A stretch of DNA of 6,302 bases from Deltaproteobacteria bacterium (GTDB taxonomy: Bacteria; Desulfobacterota; Desulfobacteria; Desulfobacterales; Desulfatibacillaceae): the NCBI GenBank assembly GCA_021815525.1, contig JAKAGN010000169.1, forward strand, positions 1 through 6,302, read 5' to 3'. The first letter of the stretch is position 1. Each line of letters starts with the position of its first letter. A program made the position numbers and the translations under genes. The notes under the pieces are model-generated. The model saw only the letters and a list, made by a program, of their open reading frames with translations. It was not told where the DNA came from and did no database searches. This document shows positions 3,951 through 6,302 of the stretch, piece after piece.

Positions 3951-6302
3951 CTAGGGGAGGGCCTCCCTGACCGCTTTGAGGAGGTCTTCGAAGGCCGAGG
4001 CCAGCCGCGGGTGAAGCCCGCTGGCGCGCTCGGGCTCGTTTCGCTCGGCTGCCTCCTCGAGATCGGCGGCCAGGTCCCGGGTGAGGACCGCACCCATCTG
4101 GAGGGCCAGGCCCTTGATGGAGTGGGCCACCCGGCGGACGGCCGAAAGGTCCCGGCTTTTGAAGGCCTCCGCCAGGTCGGACATCTTGGCCGGAGCGGAT
4201 TTTATGAAAAGGTCCCGCACCGTTTCAAAGGCTTCCTTGCTTCCGCCAAGCCTTTCCATGAGCCAGGCGAGGTCAAACACGGCATGGGCGGCCGGCTCTG
4301 GCCCGCTTTGCTTCGATCCGGCCGGAGCGCCCGCGGTTTGCTCCCCGCCGCGCCTCCCGATCACCCTGGCTATTACCTCCAGCAGGCTTGGCACATCCAC
4401 CGGTTTTGCCACGTAATCGTCCATTCCCGCCTCGAGAAAGCGCTCCCGGTCCCCCTTCAGTGAATGGGCCGTGAGGGCCACCACGGGGACGTCGGGCCCT
4501 GTCAGGCCGCTTTGGGACGCGCGGATACGCCGGGTGGTTTCGACTCCGTCCATCCCCGGCATCTGTATGTCCATCAGAACGAGGTCCACCCGGTTCTCCG
4601 ACAGGTGGGCAAGGGCCGCTTCGCCGCTTTCCGCCAGCGCCACGTCGTGTCCGCTGCGGATGAGGAAAAGCCGGATCATCTGGCGTATGACGCTGTTGTC
4701 CTCCACCAGAAGGACCGCCAGGCGGGGAAGCCCGCCGGGCTCCTCTGTTTTTTCGGTTTCCTCTGGATTGTCTCCTTCCTCCAAGGGGGCCGTGAAGAAA
4801 AAAGCGCTGCCGATACCGGGCTCGCTATGCACCCCGATCCTTCCACCCATAAGCTCCACCAGATTTTTCGAGATGGAGAGCCCCAGGCCCGTTCCGCCGT
4901 GGGTGCGGGTCAGGAAATCCTCGGCCTGGGTGAAGTTCTCGAAAATGAGTTCATGCTTATCAGGCGGGACACCGATGCCGGTGTCGGCAACCTCGAATCT
5001 TATGGTGTGGACGCGAGCTGCGGCGGAGCCCCCCTGCATGTTTTCCGCCGGCGGCCCTTCCGTAACGTCGGATACGGTGAGGGTGACAGAGCCTTCCGAA
5101 GTGAATTTTACGGCGTTTCCCAGAAGATTCACGAGGACCTGTCTTAATCGGTAGGGATCTCCCCGCAGGCTTTTGGGAACCGCTGGCGAAAGGCGAAGAT
5201 CAAGCAGGAGCCCCTTTTCCTCCGCCTCGAAGCGGAAGGCCCGAATTGTGCCGGTAAGGAGGTCCGGCAGGGAGAAATCCGTGGTGACGAGTTCGAGCTT
5301 TTTTGCCTCTATTTTGGAGACGTCCAGGATGTCGTTTAAAAGGCTCAAAAGGGAGCGCGCCGATTCCAGCACCGGATCCAGGTAGTCCCGCTGCTCCGTC
5401 GAAAGCCCGGTGGAAAGGGCGAGCTGGGTCATGCCGATGATAACGGTCATGGGAGTGCGGATTTCGTGGCTCATGTTGGCCAGAAAACGGGATTTCTCGC
5501 GGCTGGCCTCCTCGGCCTTTTCCTTGGCCGCCCGGAGCTGCGTGTCCGCCACCTTTTGCTCGTGGATGTCCACGGCCATTTCGTAGCGCACCATGCGGCC
5601 GTCCGGCCAGCGTATGGCCTTGTCGAAGCAGCGGTACCAGCGGCCGTTGACTCCGTTAAAGTGCTCCCAGATGTATGTTCCGTCGGTGTTTTCGTTGAAA
5701 ATCTTGTCGTTGGTGCAAAAGTCGCAGGGCTCGTCCTTATCTTGAAACACCTTGTGGCATTTTAGGCCCACCACCTCGCCCTTTTCCTTCTTGAGGGCGC
5801 TGTTGATGTAGAGAATTTCGTAGCTTTCGGGATCGGATACGTAAATCATCTCACTCGAAGCGTCGAAGATGGAAAGAAGCTGGCGCCGCTCGAAATCCAG
5901 GACACCGCTCGTCTCCCTGTTCTTGTCGATTTCCTCGGTGAGCCTCCGGTTGACCGCCGTAAGGTCCGTGGTGCGTTCGTCCACAAGCTCCTTCAATCTG
6001 AGATTCCGGCGCTCGACCACCCCCAGGCGGGCACGGTATCCCCCGAAAAAGAGAATGGCCGTGAGGATGAGGGAGGCGGCGCGGAACTGCCAGGAAGCCC
6101 ACCAGGGCGGGATGACGGTTATGGCAAGGGAGGTCCCGGTTTTGTTCCACACCCCGTCGTTGTTGGAGGCCTTCACCCTGAAGACATAGCGCCCCGGCGG
6201 CAGTGATGTATAGGTGGCCAGCCGGTGCCGGCTGTCGGTAAGTATCCAGTCCTTGTCGTAGCCTTCCAGGATATAGGCGAAATGGTTTTTGGTGGGGACC
6301 GC
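3951..6302 (-). CDS. Hybrid sensor histidine kinase with receiver and Hpt domains (5' partial)
   Basis: The frame is open from the right edge (first codon 6300-6302) to TAG at 3951-3953, giving 783 residues. A GTG at 6174-6176 is an internal Val codon inside a conserved domain, not the start; the N-terminus lies outside. Numbering from the visible start: 1-65 Y_Y_Y domain (YILEGYDKDW, LPPGRYVFRVKASNNDGVW), periplasmic; 70-91 transmembrane helix; 93-138 coiled coil; about 140-250 PAS domain with cysteines C182, C193, C196 and C225; HisKA with phospho-acceptor H279 in SHEIRTPM; HATPase with N-box (N392, N396), DTGIG (440-444) and GGTGLGLSI (469-477); receiver about 527-648 with acidic pair E534/D535, phospho-acceptor D578, T611 and K633; Hpt about 675-783 with H727 in AHSIKG. 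All relay residues are present, so it should be active. Y_Y_Y domains usually follow a seven-bladed Reg_prop sensor, so one is expected upstream. No output domain or partner regulator is visible. Confidence 0.95.
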   Translation of the reverse strand, partial: AVPTKNHFAYILEGYDKDWILTDSRHRLATYTSLPPGRYVFRVKASNNDGVWNKTGTSLAITVIPPWWASWQFRAASLILTAILFFGGYRARLGVVERRNLRLKELVDERTTDLTAVNRRLTEEIDKNRETSGVLDFERRQLLSIFDASSEMIYVSDPESYEILYINSALKKEKGEVVGLKCHKVFQDKDEPCDFCTNDKIFNENTDGTYIWEHFNGVNGRWYRCFDKAIRWPDGRMVRYEMAVDIHEQKVADTQLRAAKEKAEEASREKSRFLANMSHEIRTPMTVIIGMTQLALSTGLSTEQRDYLDPVLESARSLLSLLNDILDVSKIEAKKLELVTTDFSLPDLLTGTIRAFRFEAEEKGLLLDLRLSPAVPKSLRGDPYRLRQVLVNLLGNAVKFTSEGSVTLTVSDVTEGPPAENMQGGSAAARVHTIRFEVADTGIGVPPDKHELIFENFTQAEDFLTRTHGGTGLGLSISKNLVELMGGRIGVHSEPGIGSAFFFTAPLEEGDNPEETEKTEEPGGLPRLAVLLVEDNSVIRQMIRLFLIRSGHDVALAESGEAALAHLSENRVDLVLMDIQMPGMDGVETTRRIRASQSGLTGPDVPVVALTAHSLKGDRERFLEAGMDDYVAKPVDVPSLLEVIARVIGRRGGEQTAGAPAGSKQSGPEPAAHAVFDLAWLMERLGGSKEAFETVRDLFIKSAPAKMSDLAEAFKSRDLSAVRRVAHSIKGLALQMGAVLTRDLAADLEEAAERNEPERASGLHPRLASAFEDLLKAVREALP
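5546..5885 (-). other. PAS domain with a CH...PCxFC cysteine motif (protein domain)
   Basis: About residues 140-250 of the visible kinase, between the coiled coil and the HisKA domain. It begins LLSIFDASSEMIYVSD and ends MAVDIHEQK, the usual course of a PAS domain. It contains LKCHKVFQDKDEPCDFC, placing C182-H183 next to C193 and C196, with a further cysteine at C225. This cysteine pattern recurs in PAS domains of anaerobic deltaproteobacterial kinases. Its ligand or redox role here is not shown by the sequence. Confidence 0.8.

Noticed and set aside
4464..5154. Two overlapping 227-codon + strand open frames opposite the kinase.
   Set aside because: They lie across the receiver and HATPase domains of a well-conserved kinase, and their translations show no domain.
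6174..6176. GTG as a start codon for the kinase.
   Set aside because: The frame stays open to the right edge and upstream codons encode the matching first half of a Y_Y_Y domain, so this is an internal Val.

Overview
This is a GC-rich window (by eye roughly 60-65% G+C) from a Gram-negative bacterium. The signs are the end of an outer-membrane-barrel-like protein, signal-peptide proteins without sortase or Gram-positive wall anchors, and a large hybrid histidine kinase. The combination of secreted SdrD-B/DUF11 proteins with a kinase whose PAS domain carries a CH...PCxFC cysteine motif is most reminiscent of the former Deltaproteobacteria (Desulfobacterota and relatives). That placement is an inference from style and not a proof. 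There are no tRNA or rRNA genes, no mobile-element genes and no CRISPR repeats.

Layout. Positions 1-227 (+) hold the last 74 codons of a protein that continues off the left edge; its end looks like the last strands of an outer-membrane beta-barrel. After 36 bases comes a 1003-residue secreted multidomain protein (264-3275, +): a long signal peptide, an unrecognised beta-rich N-terminal region, a bacterial Ig-like domain, two SdrD-B-like repeats with calcium-loop motifs, and a C-terminal DUF11-like domain. After 40 bases comes a small basic secreted protein (3316-3852, +) that resembles a single DUF11-type domain. A strong intrinsic terminator (3902-3935) closes this three-gene + strand unit. 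Converging on it from the right (3951-6302, -) is the C-terminal part, 783 residues, of a membrane-bound hybrid sensor kinase: Y_Y_Y domain, transmembrane helix, coiled coil, PAS, HisKA, HATPase, receiver, Hpt. Its N-terminal sensor lies beyond the right edge.

How the parts fit. The three + strand genes have short gaps, good ribosome binding sites, no visible internal terminator and a common family theme (DUF11/SdrD-B/barrel). They read as one operon building a cell-surface or extracellular assembly, with the barrel protein in the outer membrane and the other two exported. The function of such assemblies is not known from the sequence. The kinase carries a complete His-Asp-His phosphorelay in one chain and would need a separate response regulator, which is not in this window. 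It is on the opposite strand, so a link to the surface operon is only positional.

Coding sequence covers nearly the whole window. The only non-coding stretches are the two short intra-operon gaps and the roughly 100-base convergent gap with the terminator, so no gene-free stretch exceeds 300 bases.
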